A DNA stretch of 64,000 nt from Sinorhizobium fredii USDA 205 (GCF_001461695.1 NZ_AUTC01000120.1:39231-103230), one strand, 5' to 3'; shown: positions 46,079-59,312, numbered from the stretch's first letter. Notes: a model not told the origin generated them from the sequence alone. Translations and numbers: made by a program.

Positions 46079-47053
46079 ATGAAGCAGGTTAACGGTCAGA
46101 AACTCCTGGACGCGCTCGGAAGCGGCGTCAGTGCAATCCGCGGTCGAATCACGCCCGATGCCCCGATGGACCGGGTGACCTGGTTTCGCGCGGGCGGGCT
46201 CGCCGAGCTCATGTTCCAGCCGCACGACACCGACGATCTCGTCGCATTCCTGAAGCTGGTGCCGGAGGAAGTGCCGGTGATGGTGATCGGCGTCGGCTCG
46301 AACCTGCTGGTGCGCGACGGCGGCATTCCAGGCGTCGTCATTCGCCTCTCCGCCAAGGGCTTCGGCGACCTGGAAATCGTCGGGGACAACCGCATCAAGG
46401 CGGGGGCGATCTGCCCGGACAAGAACATCGCGGCGATGGCGCTCGACCATGGTATCGGCGGTTTCTATTTCTATTACGGCATCCCGGGCTCGATCGGCGG
46501 CGCGCTGAGGATGAATGCCGGCGCCAATGGCGGCGAAACGCGCGAACGCGTCGTCGAGGTCCACGCGGTCGACCGCAAGGGCAACAGGTATGTGCTGAGC
46601 AATGCCGACATGGGCTACTCCTACCGGCACACCGCCGCCGCCAAGGATCTGATTTTCACCCATGCGATCTTCGAGGGCTTTCCGGAAGACAAGGCGAAGA
46701 TCCGCCACGACATGGATGCGGTGCGCCAGCATCGCGAGACGGTGCAGCCGATCCGCGAGAAGACCGGCGGCTCCACCTTTAAGAATCCGGAGGGGCATTC
46801 GGCCTGGAAGCTGATCGACGAAGCTGGTGGCCGCGGCATGATGATCGGCGGCGCGCAGATGTCGCCGCTCCACTGTAACTTCATGATCAATACCGGCCAG
46901 GCGAGCGGCTACGAACTCGAATATCTCGGCGAGACGGTGCGCGCGCAAGTGCTGGAGCATTCCGGCATCAAGCTGGAATGGGAAATCAAGCGGATCGGCA
47001 ATTTCATGCCGGGCTACGAGATCAAGGAATTCCTCGGCCGCGCCACGGGCTGA
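46079..47053 (+). CDS. murB: UDP-N-acetylenolpyruvoylglucosamine reductase MurB
   Basis: A 324-residue FAD reductase that converts the enolpyruvyl to the lactyl ether, giving UDP-MurNAc. [13 protein letters not shown] is the FAD pyrophosphate loop. [47 protein letters not shown] and [19 protein letters not shown] (with the catalytic Ser) follow. The lack of the E. coli C-terminal extension places it in the type II MurB group common in alphaproteobacteria. It has a good AGGAAG site. It is the last gene before the 338-bp internal promoter region. Confidence 0.95.
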   Translation: MKQVNGQKLLDALGSGVSAIRGRITPDAPMDRVTWFRAGGLAELMFQPHDTDDLVAFLKLVPEEVPVMVIGVGSNLLVRDGGIPGVVIRLSAKGFGDLEIVGDNRIKAGAICPDKNIAAMALDHGIGGFYFYYGIPGSIGGALRMNAGANGGETRERVVEVHAVDRKGNRYVLSNADMGYSYRHTAAAKDLIFTHAIFEGFPEDKAKIRHDMDAVRQHRETVQPIREKTGGSTFKNPEGHSAWKLIDEAGGRGMMIGGAQMSPLHCNFMINTGQASGYELEYLGETVRAQVLEHSGIKLEWEIKRIGNFMPGYEIKEFLGRATG

Positions 47054-47391
47054 GGCGAGACGGCCATAATGAAACATGCGGTAGGGCCGCGACGGGAAAC
47101 CGCCGCGGCTTTTTGCTGTTTCTTGAGCCTCCGCCGAAAGGCTCGCGGGACGTGCGGGACATTTCTCGCGTCCGCCTTACAAAGTGCCGATTCAGCGTCG
47201 AAGCCCTGTGTATTGGTCGATTCTCGCTGACGGCGACTGCGGGCACCGCAACAAGAGTTAACCAAAGTAAACGATTCATTAACCATAATGTCGTTGTAGT
47301 GGCCCTACGCGGAGATCTCGCGACTCGGGCTGTCGGAAACAGCCAGACGCAAGCAAGCTTTGCGATAGTGGCGTACTGTTTGGGGGTCTGA
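47054..47391. other. 338-bp internal intergenic region before ddl
   Basis: The largest gap in the dcw cluster. The first half is GC-rich without a coding signature. The second half (47250-47300) is AT-richer and carries two TTAACC sites, so an internal promoter for ddl-ftsQAZ is likely here. Confidence 0.6.
47258..47286 (+). promoter_or_regulatory. Paired CtrA-type half-sites before ddl-ftsQ-ftsA-ftsZ
   Basis: TTAACCA (47258-47264) and TTAACCAT (47279-47286) are direct repeats 21 bp apart (two helical turns), 106-135 bp upstream of ddl. TTAACC(AT) is the reported CtrA core in S. meliloti and Caulobacter. In Caulobacter CtrA controls ftsQA and ftsZ. Binding here is inferred. Confidence 0.5.
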
Positions 47392-48318
47392 ATGAGCGGC
47401 AGGCATCTTGCTGTCCTGATGGGCGGATTTTCCTCGGAGAGGCCGGTGAGCCTGTCTTCCGGGGCGGCTTGCGCAGATGCCTTGGAGGCCGAGGGTTACC
47501 GCGTCACCCGCGTCGATGTCGGGCGTGATGTGGCCGCCGTGCTCGCCGATTTGCGTCCCGATGTCGTCTTCAACGCCCTGCATGGACCGTTCGGCGAGGA
47601 CGGGACGATCCAGGGCATTCTGGAATATCTGGAGATTCCCTACACCCATTCCGGCGTGCTCGCTTCGGCGCTTGCGATGGACAAGGCGCAGGCCAAGCAC
47701 GTCGCCAAGGCCGCCGGCATTCCCGTTGCCGAGGCTTTGATCATGGACCGCCGCGACTTCGGCAATGTCCACCCGATGAAGCCGCCCTACGTGGTGAAGC
47801 CGGTCCGTGAAGGGTCGAGTTTCGGCGTGGTCATCGTCAAGGAAGACCAGTCGCATCCGCCCCAGGTCATCACCTCCGGCGAATGGCGCTACGGCGACCG
47901 GGTCATGGTCGAGCGTTACATTGCCGGCCGCGAACTCACCTGCGGCGTCATGGGCGACGTGGCGCTTGGCGTCACCGAGATCATCCCGCAGGGGCATGCC
48001 TTCTACGACTATGATTCCAAATACGTAAAAGGCGGTTCGACACACGTCATTCCGGCGCAGATTTCACCAAATATTTACCAAAAAATACAATCATTGGCGG
48101 TGAAGGCGCATCAGGCGATCGGTTGCCGCGGCGTCAGTCGATCCGATTTCCGATTCGATGATCGCGGCGATGGCGAGGGCGAGTTGATCTGGTTGGAGAT
48201 CAATACGCAGCCCGGCATGACCCCGACCTCCCTGGTGCCTGAAATGGCGCAGCATGCGGGCCTTCAGTTTGGTGAGTTTCTAAGGTGGATGGTGGAGGAC
48301 GCATCGTGCTTGCGTTGA
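47392..48318 (+). CDS. ddl: D-alanine--D-alanine ligase
   Basis: A 308-residue ATP-grasp ligase that makes D-Ala-D-Ala for Mur[17 protein letters not shown] is the N-terminal signature with the substrate Glu. [16 protein letters not shown] follows, then [19 protein letters not shown] and [14 protein letters not shown] in the ATP-grasp. The metal site is [17 protein letters not shown] near residue 280. GGGGGT precedes the ATG. The short N terminus places it in the DdlB subgroup, as usual for the dcw copy. It overlaps ftsQ by about 13 bp. Confidence 0.95.
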   Translation: MSGRHLAVLMGGFSSERPVSLSSGAACADALEAEGYRVTRVDVGRDVAAVLADLRPDVVFNALHGPFGEDGTIQGILEYLEIPYTHSGVLASALAMDKAQAKHVAKAAGIPVAEALIMDRRDFGNVHPMKPPYVVKPVREGSSFGVVIVKEDQSHPPQVITSGEWRYGDRVMVERYIAGRELTCGVMGDVALGVTEIIPQGHAFYDYDSKYVKGGSTHVIPAQISPNIYQKIQSLAVKAHQAIGCRGVSRSDFRFDDRGDGEGELIWLEINTQPGMTPTSLVPEMAQHAGLQFGEFLRWMVEDASCLR

Positions 48319-49235
48319 GGGGCAGAAGGGGCAGAAGGGTTCGTCCTGCGCTCGGCGTCGCCGCCGAGGGTGACGAGGCATTCGTTTTGCCGCGCCCGCT
48401 GCGCAAGGGCGTCCGCTTTCTGGTCAGCCTCGGGGCTGGCCGCGTCCGCTTTCCCGCCCATACCGGTACGGTCGCCGCTGCAGCTTTTCTTCTGGCGACC
48501 GGCCTCTACGGCATGTCGCTCGGCGGTCACACGCAGAACTTCGCGCAGGCTTCGACGACGGCTGCGGGCTTTGCCATCGAAGACGTTCGGGTCTCCGGCA
48601 ACGAGCAGACCTCCGAGATCGACATTCTCCAGCAGCTCGGACTTGACGGGACAACCTCGCTCGTGGCGCTCGATATCGCCGAGGCGCGCCGCCTGATCGG
48701 CGAATTGCCGTGGGTGGAGAGCGTGACCGTGCGCAAGATCTACCCGGCGACCATCGAGGTGAACCTGAAGGAGCGCCAGGCCTTCGGCATCTGGCAGCAC
48801 GGCTCTGACCTGTCGCTTATCGAGCGCAGCGGCAGCGTGATTGCCCCTTTGCGGGACAACAAGTTCGCCGCACTGCCGCTCTTCGTCGGCCGCGATGCCG
48901 AGACGGCTGCGGCTACCTTCTATGACGAGTTTTCCCGCTGGCCGGAATTCCGCTCGCGCGTCAAGGCCTTCGTGCGTGTCTCTGGCCGGCGCTGGGATCT
49001 GCGCCTCGACAACGGCGTCGTCGTCAAACTTCCGGAGAAGGACGTCGCCCGGGCGATGCGGGTTCTCGCAGGGATGGAAGAGGGTCATCAGCTTCTCGAG
49101 CGCGATATCGCTGCTGTCGATTTGAGGCTTGAGGACCGCACGACGGTGCAGCTCACACCAGAAGCGGTTGCGCGCCGGGAAGTGGCGCTGAAGGCGAGGG
49201 AGAAGATGCTGAAGGCGCAGGAGAAGCGGATATGA
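48306..49235 (+). CDS. ftsQ: Cell division protein FtsQ
   Basis: A 309-residue bitopic division protein. The start is probably GTG 48306, with GGAGGAC six bases upstream inside the end of ddl; another GTG at 48285 is possible. A basic cytoplasmic tail of about 55 residues, a membrane helix ([16 protein letters not shown]), a POTRA domain ([21 protein letters not shown]) and the FtsQ/DivIB domain ([20 protein letters not shown]) follow. It links the Z-ring to FtsLB and FtsWI. The C terminus ([16 protein letters not shown]) is a charged helix. A 4-bp overlap with ftsA couples them. Confidence 0.9.
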   Translation: MLALRGRRGRRVRPALGVAAEGDEAFVLPRPLRKGVRFLVSLGAGRVRFPAHTGTVAAAAFLLATGLYGMSLGGHTQNFAQASTTAAGFAIEDVRVSGNEQTSEIDILQQLGLDGTTSLVALDIAEARRLIGELPWVESVTVRKIYPATIEVNLKERQAFGIWQHGSDLSLIERSGSVIAPLRDNKFAALPLFVGRDAETAAATFYDEFSRWPEFRSRVKAFVRVSGRRWDLRLDNGVVVKLPEKDVARAMRVLAGMEEGHQLLERDIAAVDLRLEDRTTVQLTPEAVARREVALKAREKMLKAQEKRI

Positions 49236-50563
49236 GTCTGTTCGGTTCCGCCAGTTTCGGCCTGCCGCGTCTGAAGCCGCTCTCCTCGAAGCGGTCGCAC
49301 GTCGTTTCGGTGCTCGACATCGGCTCGACCAAGGTCGTCTGCATGATCGGCCGGCTGACGCCGCGCGCCGAGAGCCAGATCCTGCCCGGCCGCACTCACA
49401 ATATCGAGATCATCGGCATCGGCCACCAGAAGTCGCGCGGTGTGAAGAATGGCGTCATCGCCGACCTGGATGCCGCCGAAAGCGTCGTACGGCTCGCCGT
49501 CGACGCAGCCGAGCGGATGGCAGGGCTGACAATCGACAGCCTGATCGTCAATGTGTCGGCCGGCCGCCTGCAGAGCGACGTCTATACGGCGACGATCGAT
49601 CTCGGCGGCCAGGAAGTCGACGCGAACGACCTCAAGAAGGTGCTCGCCGCTGCCGGCCAGCAGTCGCTCAGGACCGATCGGGCCATTCTCCATTCGCTGC
49701 CGACCGGCTTCTCGCTCGACGGAGAGCGTGGCATCCGCGACCCGCTGGCGATGTTCGGCGACGTGCTCGGCGTCGACATGCATGTTCTGACCGCCGAACG
49801 GGCGGCGTTGAAGAACCTCGAGCTTTGCGTCAATCGCGCCCATCTCTCCGTCGAAGGCATTGTTGCCACTCCCTATGCGAGCGGGCTCGCCGCCCTTGTC
49901 GACGACGAGGTCGAGCTCGGCTGCGCGGCAATCGACATGGGTGGCGGTACGACGACCATCTCGGTCTTTGCCGAAGGCAAGCTTGTCCATGCGGATGCCG
50001 TCAACCTCGGCGGCCATCACGTGACGACCGATCTGGCGCGCGGACTCTCGACGCGGATCGAGGATGCAGAGCGCCTGAAGGTCGTGCATGGCTCGGCGCT
50101 CCCGAACAGCGCCGACGAACGCGACATCGTCTCCGTCCCGCCGATCGGCGAGGACGACCGCGACCAGCCGACCCACGTGCCGCGCGCGCTTGTCTCGCGC
50201 ATCGTACGCGCCCGGATCGAGGAAACGCTGGAGCTCATCCGCGATCGCATCCAACGGTCCGGCTTCAGCCCGATCGTCGGCAAGCGCATCGTGCTGACGG
50301 GCGGCGCCAGCCAGTTGACCGGCCTGCCGGAATCGGCGCGACGGATCCTGGCGCGCAACGTCCGCATCGGCCGCCCGCTTGGCGTTGCCGGCCTGCCGGC
50401 CGCCGCCAAGGGCCCGGCATTCTCCACGGCCGTCGGGCTGATGATCTATCCGCAGGTCGCCGATCTCGAGACGCATGCCAGCCAAGGCGGCGTGTTCTCC
50501 GCCCTGGGCGGCGGCAACAGCCGTATCGCCCGGATGGGCCAGTGGTTGAAAGAGAGTTTCTGA
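49232..50563 (+). CDS. ftsA: Cell division protein FtsA
   Basis: A 443-residue actin-like ATPase that tethers FtsZ to the membrane. The phosphate-1 loop VLDIGSTKVVCMIG lies near residue 27, phosphate-2 AIDMGGGTTTISVFAEG near 232, and the adenosine loop VLTGGASQLTGL near 355. The C-terminal amphipathic membrane helix (ARMGQWLKESF) is intact. The insert SVPPIGEDDRDQPTHVPRA around residue 300 is a common alphaproteobacterial variation. It starts in the ftsQ stop (ATGA). Confidence 0.96.
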   Translation: MSLFGSASFGLPRLKPLSSKRSHVVSVLDIGSTKVVCMIGRLTPRAESQILPGRTHNIEIIGIGHQKSRGVKNGVIADLDAAESVVRLAVDAAERMAGLTIDSLIVNVSAGRLQSDVYTATIDLGGQEVDANDLKKVLAAAGQQSLRTDRAILHSLPTGFSLDGERGIRDPLAMFGDVLGVDMHVLTAERAALKNLELCVNRAHLSVEGIVATPYASGLAALVDDEVELGCAAIDMGGGTTTISVFAEGKLVHADAVNLGGHHVTTDLARGLSTRIEDAERLKVVHGSALPNSADERDIVSVPPIGEDDRDQPTHVPRALVSRIVRARIEETLELIRDRIQRSGFSPIVGKRIVLTGGASQLTGLPESARRILARNVRIGRPLGVAGLPAAAKGPAFSTAVGLMIYPQVADLETHASQGGVFSALGGGNSRIARMGQWLKESF

Positions 50564-50663
50564 GTTTCACCGGCGCACGTCGGGCGCCGGGCAGACGGGT
50601 ATTTGAGTTTGAAGGATTTGGCCGGCTCGGCAAGGCGGCCAGAAAAAGAGAAGGAACGGTACT

Positions 50664-52436
50664 ATGGCCATTAACTTGCAAAAGCCGGACATTACCGAGC
50701 TGAAGCCGCGTATCACGGTCTTCGGCGTCGGCGGCGGCGGCGGTAACGCCGTCAACAACATGATCACCGCGGGCCTGCAGGGCGTCGACTTCGTCGTCGC
50801 CAACACGGACGCGCAGGCACTCACCATGACCAAGGCCGAACGGATCATCCAGATGGGTGTTGCCGTCACAGAAGGCCTCGGCGCCGGCTCGCAGCCCGAA
50901 GTCGGCCGTGCGGCCGCCGAAGAATGCATCGATGAGATCATCGATCACCTGCAGGGTACGCATATGTGCTTCGTCACCGCCGGCATGGGCGGCGGCACCG
51001 GCACGGGTGCTGCGCCGATCGTCGCCCAGGCCGCCCGCAACAAGGGCATCCTGACCGTCGGCGTCGTTACCAAGCCGTTCCAATTCGAAGGCGGGCGCCG
51101 CATGCGTATCGCCGACCAGGGTATTGCCGACCTGCAGAAGTCGGTCGATACGCTGATCGTCATCCCGAACCAGAACCTCTTCCGGATCGCCAACGACAAG
51201 ACGACCTTCGCGGACGCCTTCGCCATGGCCGACCAGGTTCTCTATTCGGGCGTCGCCTGCATCACCGATCTCATGGTCAAGGAAGGCCTCATCAACCTCG
51301 ACTTCGCCGACGTCCGCTCGGTGATGCGCGAAATGGGCCGCGCCATGATGGGCACCGGCGAAGCTTCCGGCGAAGGCCGCGCCATGGCCGCTGCGGAAGC
51401 GGCGATCGCCAACCCGCTGCTCGACGAAACCTCGATGAAGGGCGCACAGGGCCTGCTCATCTCGATCACCGGCGGCCGCGACCTCACCCTCTTCGAGGTG
51501 GACGAGGCGGCAACGCGCATCCGCGAGGAAGTGGATCCGGACGCCAACATCATTCTCGGCGCGACCTTCGACGAAGACCTCGAAGGCCTGATCCGGGTTT
51601 CGGTCGTCGCAACCGGTATCGATCGTGGAGCCGCCGAGGTATCCGGCCGTTCCGCCGACTTTCGTCCGGTAGCGCCGAAGCCGATCGTCCGTCCGTCTGC
51701 CGCCGTTCCGGCCCCGCAGCAGCCCGTCGCTATCCAGCAGCCGGCACCCCAGCCGCAGCCGGTGCAGCAGGTCGCACCGCAACCGGTCCAGCAGGTCGAT
51801 CAGATCGCCCTTGCTATCCGCGAAGCGGAAATGGAACGCGAGCTCGACATCGCCACGCGCGCCCAGGTCACCCAGCCGGCTCCGCAGGTCCAGGAAGAAG
51901 CCTTTCGCCCGCAGAGCAAGCTCTTTGCCGGCACTGCCCCGGTGGAAACCGTTGCCGTAGCACGCCCGACGCAGCCGATGCCGCGGCCCGCCGAAGCTCC
52001 GATGCAGGCTCAGGTTCAGCCGCAGGTTCAACCGCAGCCGGTTCGCCAGGAGCCTGCTCCGGTCGTTCGCCAGCACGCCGAACCGGTGCGCATGCCGAAG
52101 GTCGAGGACTTTCCGCCCGTTGTGAAGGCCGAGATCGACCACCGCGCACAGCCCGCGGCGGCGCTTCAGGAAGAGCGCGGCCCGATGGGCCTCCTCAACC
52201 GGATCACCAGCTCGCTCGGGCTGCGCGAGCGGGAAAGCCAGAACGTCGCGTCGGACATGACGTCGGCGGCGCCGAGTGCCGCTTCTCAGCAGCGCCGGCC
52301 GCTGTCGCCGGAAGCGAGCCTCTACGCGCCGCGTCGCGGCCAGCTCGACGATCATGGTCGCGCAGCGCCGCAAATGCGCTCGCAGGAGGACGATCAGCTC
52401 GAGATTCCGGCGTTCCTGCGCCGTCAATCGAACTGA
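50664..52436 (+). CDS. ftsZ: Cell division GTPase FtsZ
   Basis: A 590-residue tubulin homologue. The GTPase domain spans residues 12-320, with [12 protein letters not shown], the tubulin signature [10 protein letters not shown] (109-118) and the T7 loop NLDFADVR. Residues 340-560 are an unusually long Pro/Gln/Ala/Val-rich intrinsically disordered linker, with repeated QPQPVQQ-type segments, typical of rhizobial FtsZ1. The C-terminal conserved peptide [15 protein letters not shown] binds FtsA. AAGGAACGG precedes the ATG. A 100-bp gap from ftsA may hold an additional promoter, and a strong terminator follows. Confidence 0.97.
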   Translation: MAINLQKPDITELKPRITVFGVGGGGGNAVNNMITAGLQGVDFVVANTDAQALTMTKAERIIQMGVAVTEGLGAGSQPEVGRAAAEECIDEIIDHLQGTHMCFVTAGMGGGTGTGAAPIVAQAARNKGILTVGVVTKPFQFEGGRRMRIADQGIADLQKSVDTLIVIPNQNLFRIANDKTTFADAFAMADQVLYSGVACITDLMVKEGLINLDFADVRSVMREMGRAMMGTGEASGEGRAMAAAEAAIANPLLDETSMKGAQGLLISITGGRDLTLFEVDEAATRIREEVDPDANIILGATFDEDLEGLIRVSVVATGIDRGAAEVSGRSADFRPVAPKPIVRPSAAVPAPQQPVAIQQPAPQPQPVQQVAPQPVQQVDQIALAIREAEMERELDIATRAQVTQPAPQVQEEAFRPQSKLFAGTAPVETVAVARPTQPMPRPAEAPMQAQVQPQVQPQPVRQEPAPVVRQHAEPVRMPKVEDFPPVVKAEIDHRAQPAAALQEERGPMGLLNRITSSLGLRERESQNVASDMTSAAPSAASQQRRPLSPEASLYAPRRGQLDDHGRAAPQMRSQEDDQLEIPAFLRRQSN

Positions 52437-52755
52437 TTCTCGACCCGTTCCTTTACCTTGCCGGTGCCCGGGCGATAGCCCGGGCATTTTCATTTTGCTG
52501 TTTTATTTCAATAGGTTGAAATTTCCATTGTGCGCATATCAATTGCGTAACAAAGCGAAACGAACAGTGATTTGGAATGGTGCCTCCGAACTCTTATTTT
52601 CAGCATCGGATAAGGGACGCATGCGATTCCATCGCTGTCAGTTCGAACGTGGCTTCGGCCGACAGCCGCCGGTCACGATTGGTAGGTCTGCGCTGACAAT
52701 CGCCGTCCCGCAAGAGTTTGGCTTCGGCCGTATTTGATTGAAAGTGACGAAGAGA
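52437..52755. other. 319-bp region between ftsZ and lpxC
   Basis: After the terminator comes a notably AT-rich stretch (52490-52600) with a small palindrome TTTCAA-TAGG-TTGAAA (52506-52521), probably the lpxC promoter. A short repeat GGCTTCGGCCG occurs near 52652 and 52722. No gene is seen. Confidence 0.6.
52465..52495 (+). terminator. Rho-independent terminator of the dcw cluster
   Basis: Perfect 9-bp GC stem TGCCCGGGC (52465-52473) / GCCCGGGCA (52478-52486), loop GATA, tail TTTTCATTTT, 28 bp after the ftsZ stop. Confidence 0.92.
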
Positions 52756-53709
52756 ATGGGAATCGAATTGCTCGGGTTTCAGACAACGATTGCAAGCCCG
52801 ATAACCCTCAAGGGAATTGGCGTCCATTCGGGCGCCGAGGTAGAGATCACCTTTCATCCAGCCGAGGCTGATGCCGGCATTGCCTTTCAGCGGGTTCTCG
52901 CCGGCGGGCGGTTGAGCGAGTTCAGGGCCGTTTCGTCCCAGGTTGGCAACACCGATCTGTGCACCGTCCTCGGCCTTTCGCCGGCGACATCGATCGCCAC
53001 CATCGAGCATGTCATGGCGGCGATCTATGCGCTTGGCCTCGACAATCTGCTGATCGAAGTGCATGGCGCGGAAATGCCGATCATGGATGGCAGTTCCGAG
53101 CCTTTCATCGACGCCATCGAGCAGGCGGGGATTCGGGCGCTGGCCGTGAAGCGCCGCTACATCCGCATCCTTAAGCCAGTTCGTATCGAATCGGGCGCTT
53201 CCTGGTCTGAATTCACGCCCTATGACGGCATGCGCTTCGAAGTCGAGATCGATTTCGATTGCCCGCTGATCGGCCGTCAGGCGTGGAAGGGCGATATGAC
53301 CCCGGGGGTCTTTAAGCGTGAACTGTCGCGGGCGCGGACCTTCGGCTTCATGCGCGACGTCGAGAGGCTGTGGGCTGCCGGCTTTGCGCTTGGCTCCTCG
53401 CTCGAAAACTCCGTGGTGATCTCGGACGACGATACGGTCGTCAATGTCGAAGGTCTTCGCTATGCGGACGAGTTCGTCCGTCACAAAACGCTCGACGCCG
53501 TGGGTGACCTTTCGCTTGCAGGCGCGCCGTTCCTCGGCTGCTATCGCTCCTATCGCGGCGGCCACAAGATGAACGCCAATGCCCTCAAAGCTCTGTTGAG
53601 CGACCCGACCGCCTATGAGGTCGTGGAAACCGCATCCCAGCGCCAGCGCACGCGCTCCCGCGAACTGGTCGCGGTCGCCGCTCCGGGTTTTGCGCCCTGG
53701 TCGGCATAA
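52756..53709 (+). CDS. lpxC: UDP-3-O-acyl-N-acetylglucosamine deacetylase LpxC
   Basis: A 317-residue zinc deacetylase, the committed step of lipid A synthesis. Zinc ligand His85 sits in ATIEHVMAAIYALGLDN, followed by EMPIMDGSSEPF, SARTFGF-like SRARTFGFMRDVE, and HKTLDAVGDLSLAG with the remaining His/Asp ligands. The start at ATG 52756 (MGIELLGFQTTI) matches the usual N terminus; an in-frame TTG 18 bases earlier is possible. Transcribed alone between two terminators, after ftsZ as in many proteobacteria. Confidence 0.95.
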   Translation: MGIELLGFQTTIASPITLKGIGVHSGAEVEITFHPAEADAGIAFQRVLAGGRLSEFRAVSSQVGNTDLCTVLGLSPATSIATIEHVMAAIYALGLDNLLIEVHGAEMPIMDGSSEPFIDAIEQAGIRALAVKRRYIRILKPVRIESGASWSEFTPYDGMRFEVEIDFDCPLIGRQAWKGDMTPGVFKRELSRARTFGFMRDVERLWAAGFALGSSLENSVVISDDDTVVNVEGLRYADEFVRHKTLDAVGDLSLAGAPFLGCYRSYRGGHKMNANALKALLSDPTAYEVVETASQRQRTRSRELVAVAAPGFAPWSA

Positions 53710-53735
53710 AAAAAGACAGCTCACTTCTCTCCAGT

Positions 53736-53761
53736 CGCCGGCCGAAAGGCCGGCGTTTTTC
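53736..53761 (+). terminator. Rho-independent terminator after lpxC
   Basis: 8-bp perfect stem CGCCGGCC (53736-53743) / GGCCGGCG (53748-53755) with a GAAA tetraloop and a TTTTT tail. Confidence 0.92.
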
Positions 53762-53921
53762 ATAGTGAGTGGAGTAAGATGCGGCGAATTGCGGGTGGAA
53801 AAGGGTGCACAACCCGCGGAAAGCCGGCAGAACGCCACAAATTTGCATGAATTGCCGATCATGACGTTGCGATCTTGAGGCAACTTGCTCTAAAACGCGC
53901 AAGTCTGGCGGATACCAACCG

Positions 53922-54023
53922 CTACTGCATGTCACCTTAGATCGACCTCGAGCTAAGGGACATGCAGCAATTTAAAGTGCTACAGCGACCTTTGCGCGTC
54001 TGGTAAGACGCGCGGCGCTGTAG
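53922..54023. repeat. RIME repeat (complete) abutting bamD
   Basis: CTACTGCATG...CATGCAGCAATT forms the first palindrome and CTACAGCG...CGCTGTAG the second, with an inner GCGCGTC/GACGCGC stem. It ends 18 bp before the bamD start codon, so it must lie in or next to the bamD 5' untranslated region. Confidence 0.9.
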
Positions 54024-54041
54024 GTGAAACGGGAATATCCG

Positions 54042-54908
54042 ATGGTCCTTGCAGTTTCTTTTGACATGAGAAAATCAGTACGCGTCGTCGCCGTCGTTCT
54101 TGCGGCTGTCGCCGGCAGCACCCTGATCACCGCCTGCCAGAACGACCCGGATATCGATATCACCAAGCTCACCGCGGAGACCGATCCGCCGGAAGTGCTT
54201 TATAACCAGGGCCTCGCCAACCTGAATGCGGGCAAGACGACGGAAGCGGGGCGCAAATTCGACGCGATCGACCGGCAGCATCCGTTCTCCGAATATGCCC
54301 GCAAGGCACTGGTGATGAACGCCTTCGTCGCCTACCGCAACGGCCAGTACCAGGACGCCATCAACTCCACAAATCGTTATCTGAACCTCTATCCGCAGTC
54401 GGAAGACGCGGCCTATGCGCAATATATCCAAGGCCTCGCCTATACGAAGCAGATCCCGTCGGTGACGCAGGACCAGAAGCCGGCGCAGAGGGCGATCGAC
54501 GCGATGCAGGTGGTCGTCGATAAATATCCCGACTCCGAATATGTCGATGACGCGCAGTCAAAGATCCGCTTCGCGCGCGACCAGCTCGCCGGCAAGGAGA
54601 TGCAGGTCGGGCGCTATTACCTCGAGCGCAAGGAATATCTTGCCGCCATTTCTCGTTTCCGCGTCGTCGTCGAGCAATATCCGAACACCAACCAGGTCGA
54701 AGAAGCGCTGGCGCGCCTCGTCGAGGGCTATTTCGCAATGGGCGTGACGGCGGAGGCGCAGACGGCGGCAGCGGTTCTCGGGCACAACTACCCGGACAGC
54801 CAGTGGTACGCCGATTCCTACAAGCTGCTGCAATCGGGCGGTCTCGAACCGCGCGAAAGCGGCACGTCCTGGATCGCGCGCGCCGGCAAGAAACTCATCG
54901 GCGCCTGA
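54042..54908 (+). CDS. bamD: Outer membrane assembly lipoprotein BamD (ComL)
   Basis: A 288-residue lipoprotein of the BAM complex that inserts beta-barrel proteins in the outer membrane. A lipoprotein signal ends in LITAC (Cys near residue 33). The five-TPR region follows ([61 protein letters not shown]). ATG 54042 is chosen (GGGAATA upstream); ATG 54066 would give a shorter but still valid signal. The upstream sequence is a RIME copy, which is unusual for an essential gene's leader. recN follows 35 bp later on the same strand. Confidence 0.93.
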   Translation: MVLAVSFDMRKSVRVVAVVLAAVAGSTLITACQNDPDIDITKLTAETDPPEVLYNQGLANLNAGKTTEAGRKFDAIDRQHPFSEYARKALVMNAFVAYRNGQYQDAINSTNRYLNLYPQSEDAAYAQYIQGLAYTKQIPSVTQDQKPAQRAIDAMQVVVDKYPDSEYVDDAQSKIRFARDQLAGKEMQVGRYYLERKEYLAAISRFRVVVEQYPNTNQVEEALARLVEGYFAMGVTAEAQTAAAVLGHNYPDSQWYADSYKLLQSGGLEPRESGTSWIARAGKKLIGA

Positions 54909-54943
54909 TTTCCTCGGCGCTTCCAACGAAGATATGACACCGG

Positions 54944-56617
54944 ATGCTCGCCCAGCTCTCGATCCGCGATATCGTCCTGATCGAACGGCTTGACCTCAGC
55001 TTCGACGCGGGGCTCTCGGTGCTGACCGGTGAAACCGGTGCGGGCAAATCCATTCTTCTCGATAGCCTGTCGCTGGCGCTCGGCGGCCGCGGTGACGGCT
55101 CGCTCGTGCGCCATGGCGAAGATAAAGGGCAGGTGACCGCAGTCTTCGACGTCCCGCCTGGCCATGCGGCACGGCTTCTCATGCGCGAAAACGGCATCGA
55201 CGACGACGGCGACCTGATCTTCCGCCGGGTGCAATCGGCCGACGGCCGAACCAAGGCCTTCATCAACGACCAGCCGGTGAGTGTGCAGCTGATGCGCCAG
55301 GCCGGGCAGGTGCTCGTCGAAATTCACGGACAGCATGATGACCGAGCGCTTGTCGACATCGACGCGCACAGGGCGCTGCTCGACGCCTTCGGCGGGACCA
55401 CCGAAACGGCCGAAGAGGTTGGGACGCTCTACCGCGCCTGGAGAGACACCGAGCGCGGTCTCAAGAAACACCGCGAGCGCGTCGAGGCGGCAGCACGCGA
55501 GGCGGATTATCTGCGCTCTTCAGTCGAGGAACTCGAGGCGCTGGCTCCGCGGGACGGCGAGGAGGAGGAACTGGCCGAAAGCCGGGCGCGCATGATGAAG
55601 GTCGAGCGTATCGCCGGCGACATCAGCGAAGCATGCGAATTCCTGAACGGCAACGCTTCGCCGGTGCCGCTGATCGCTTCGCTCGTCCGGCGGCTCGAAC
55701 GCAAGAGCCACGAGGCGCCCGGCCTGCTGGAAGAGACCGTGGAGCTATTGGATGGGGCGCTCAACCAGCTTTCCGACGCGCAGATGGCGGTGGAGCGGGC
55801 GCTGCGCGACACCGAGTTCGATCCGAAGGAACTGGAGCGTGTCGAGGAGCGGCTCTTCGCGCTGCGCGCCGCGAGCCGCAAATATTCGGTTCCCGTCACT
55901 GAACTGCCGGCGCTCGCCGTCCGGATGATCGCCGATCTTGCCGATCTCGATGCCGGCGAGGAGAAGCTGAAGCTACTGGAAACGCAGGTGGCCGAGTCGA
56001 AAGCGGCTTTCGACGTCGCGGCACGCGCGCTATCGGAAAAGCGCCACAATACGGCGACCGCGCTCTCGGCCGCCGTAATGGAAGAACTGCCAGCGCTGAA
56101 GCTCGAGCGGGCCCGCTTCATGGTCGAGGTCGCGAGCAATCCCCATTCCCCGTCGGCCGACGGCATCGACGTCGTCGAATTCCACGTGCAGACAAACCCG
56201 GGGACGCGGCCGGGACCGATCATGAAAGTGGCCTCGGGAGGCGAGCTTTCGCGCTTCCTGCTGGCGCTGAAAGTGGCGCTCGCCGATCGCGGTTCGGCGC
56301 CGACGCTGGTCTTCGATGAAATCGACACGGGCGTCGGTGGCGCCGTGGCGGATGCCATTGGCCAGCGGCTGAAGCGGCTGTCCAAGACCGTCCAGGTGCT
56401 TTCCGTCACGCACGCGCCGCAGGTTGCCGCGCGCGCCGCGACGCACCTCCTGATCTCGAAGGGTCCATCGGCGCAAAAGGCCGAAATGATTTCGACCCGC
56501 GTCGCCCGCATGGACGACGAGGCGCGCACCGAAGAAATCGCCCGCATGCTGGCCGGCGCCTCGATCACCGAGGAGGCGAGGGCGGCGGCTGCGCGGTTGC
56601 TGGCGGGAAACGGATAG
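54944..56617 (+). CDS. recN: DNA repair protein RecN
   Basis: A 557-residue SMC-like ATPase for double-strand break repair. The P-loop TGETGAGKS lies at residues 28-36. Two coiled-coil arms (about 150-220 and 260-370) surround a short head-distal region. The ABC signature is in ASGGELSRFLLAL and Walker B in LVFDEIDTGVGG, followed by VTHAPQVAARA. The order and length are as in E. coli RecN. It follows bamD closely, an arrangement common in alphaproteobacteria, and so probably shares its transcript. Confidence 0.95.
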   Translation: MLAQLSIRDIVLIERLDLSFDAGLSVLTGETGAGKSILLDSLSLALGGRGDGSLVRHGEDKGQVTAVFDVPPGHAARLLMRENGIDDDGDLIFRRVQSADGRTKAFINDQPVSVQLMRQAGQVLVEIHGQHDDRALVDIDAHRALLDAFGGTTETAEEVGTLYRAWRDTERGLKKHRERVEAAAREADYLRSSVEELEALAPRDGEEEELAESRARMMKVERIAGDISEACEFLNGNASPVPLIASLVRRLERKSHEAPGLLEETVELLDGALNQLSDAQMAVERALRDTEFDPKELERVEERLFALRAASRKYSVPVTELPALAVRMIADLADLDAGEEKLKLLETQVAESKAAFDVAARALSEKRHNTATALSAAVMEELPALKLERARFMVEVASNPHSPSADGIDVVEFHVQTNPGTRPGPIMKVASGGELSRFLLALKVALADRGSAPTLVFDEIDTGVGGAVADAIGQRLKRLSKTVQVLSVTHAPQVAARAATHLLISKGPSAQKAEMISTRVARMDDEARTEEIARMLAGASITEEARAAAARLLAGNG

Positions 56618-56669
56618 CTGCTGGCGACAAAGACGACTCTGCGCTTGCCAACTAATAATCCGGTCGGAC

Positions 56670-59294
<2,625 letters not shown>

Positions 59295-59312
59295 CCGATT
59301 TGCGCGCCCGCG

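Noticed and set aside
47014..47286. 90-codon minus-strand frame between murB and ddl
   Set aside because: It overlaps the murB end and the TTAACC promoter sites, has no ribosome-binding site, and has an Arg/Ser-rich shadow composition.
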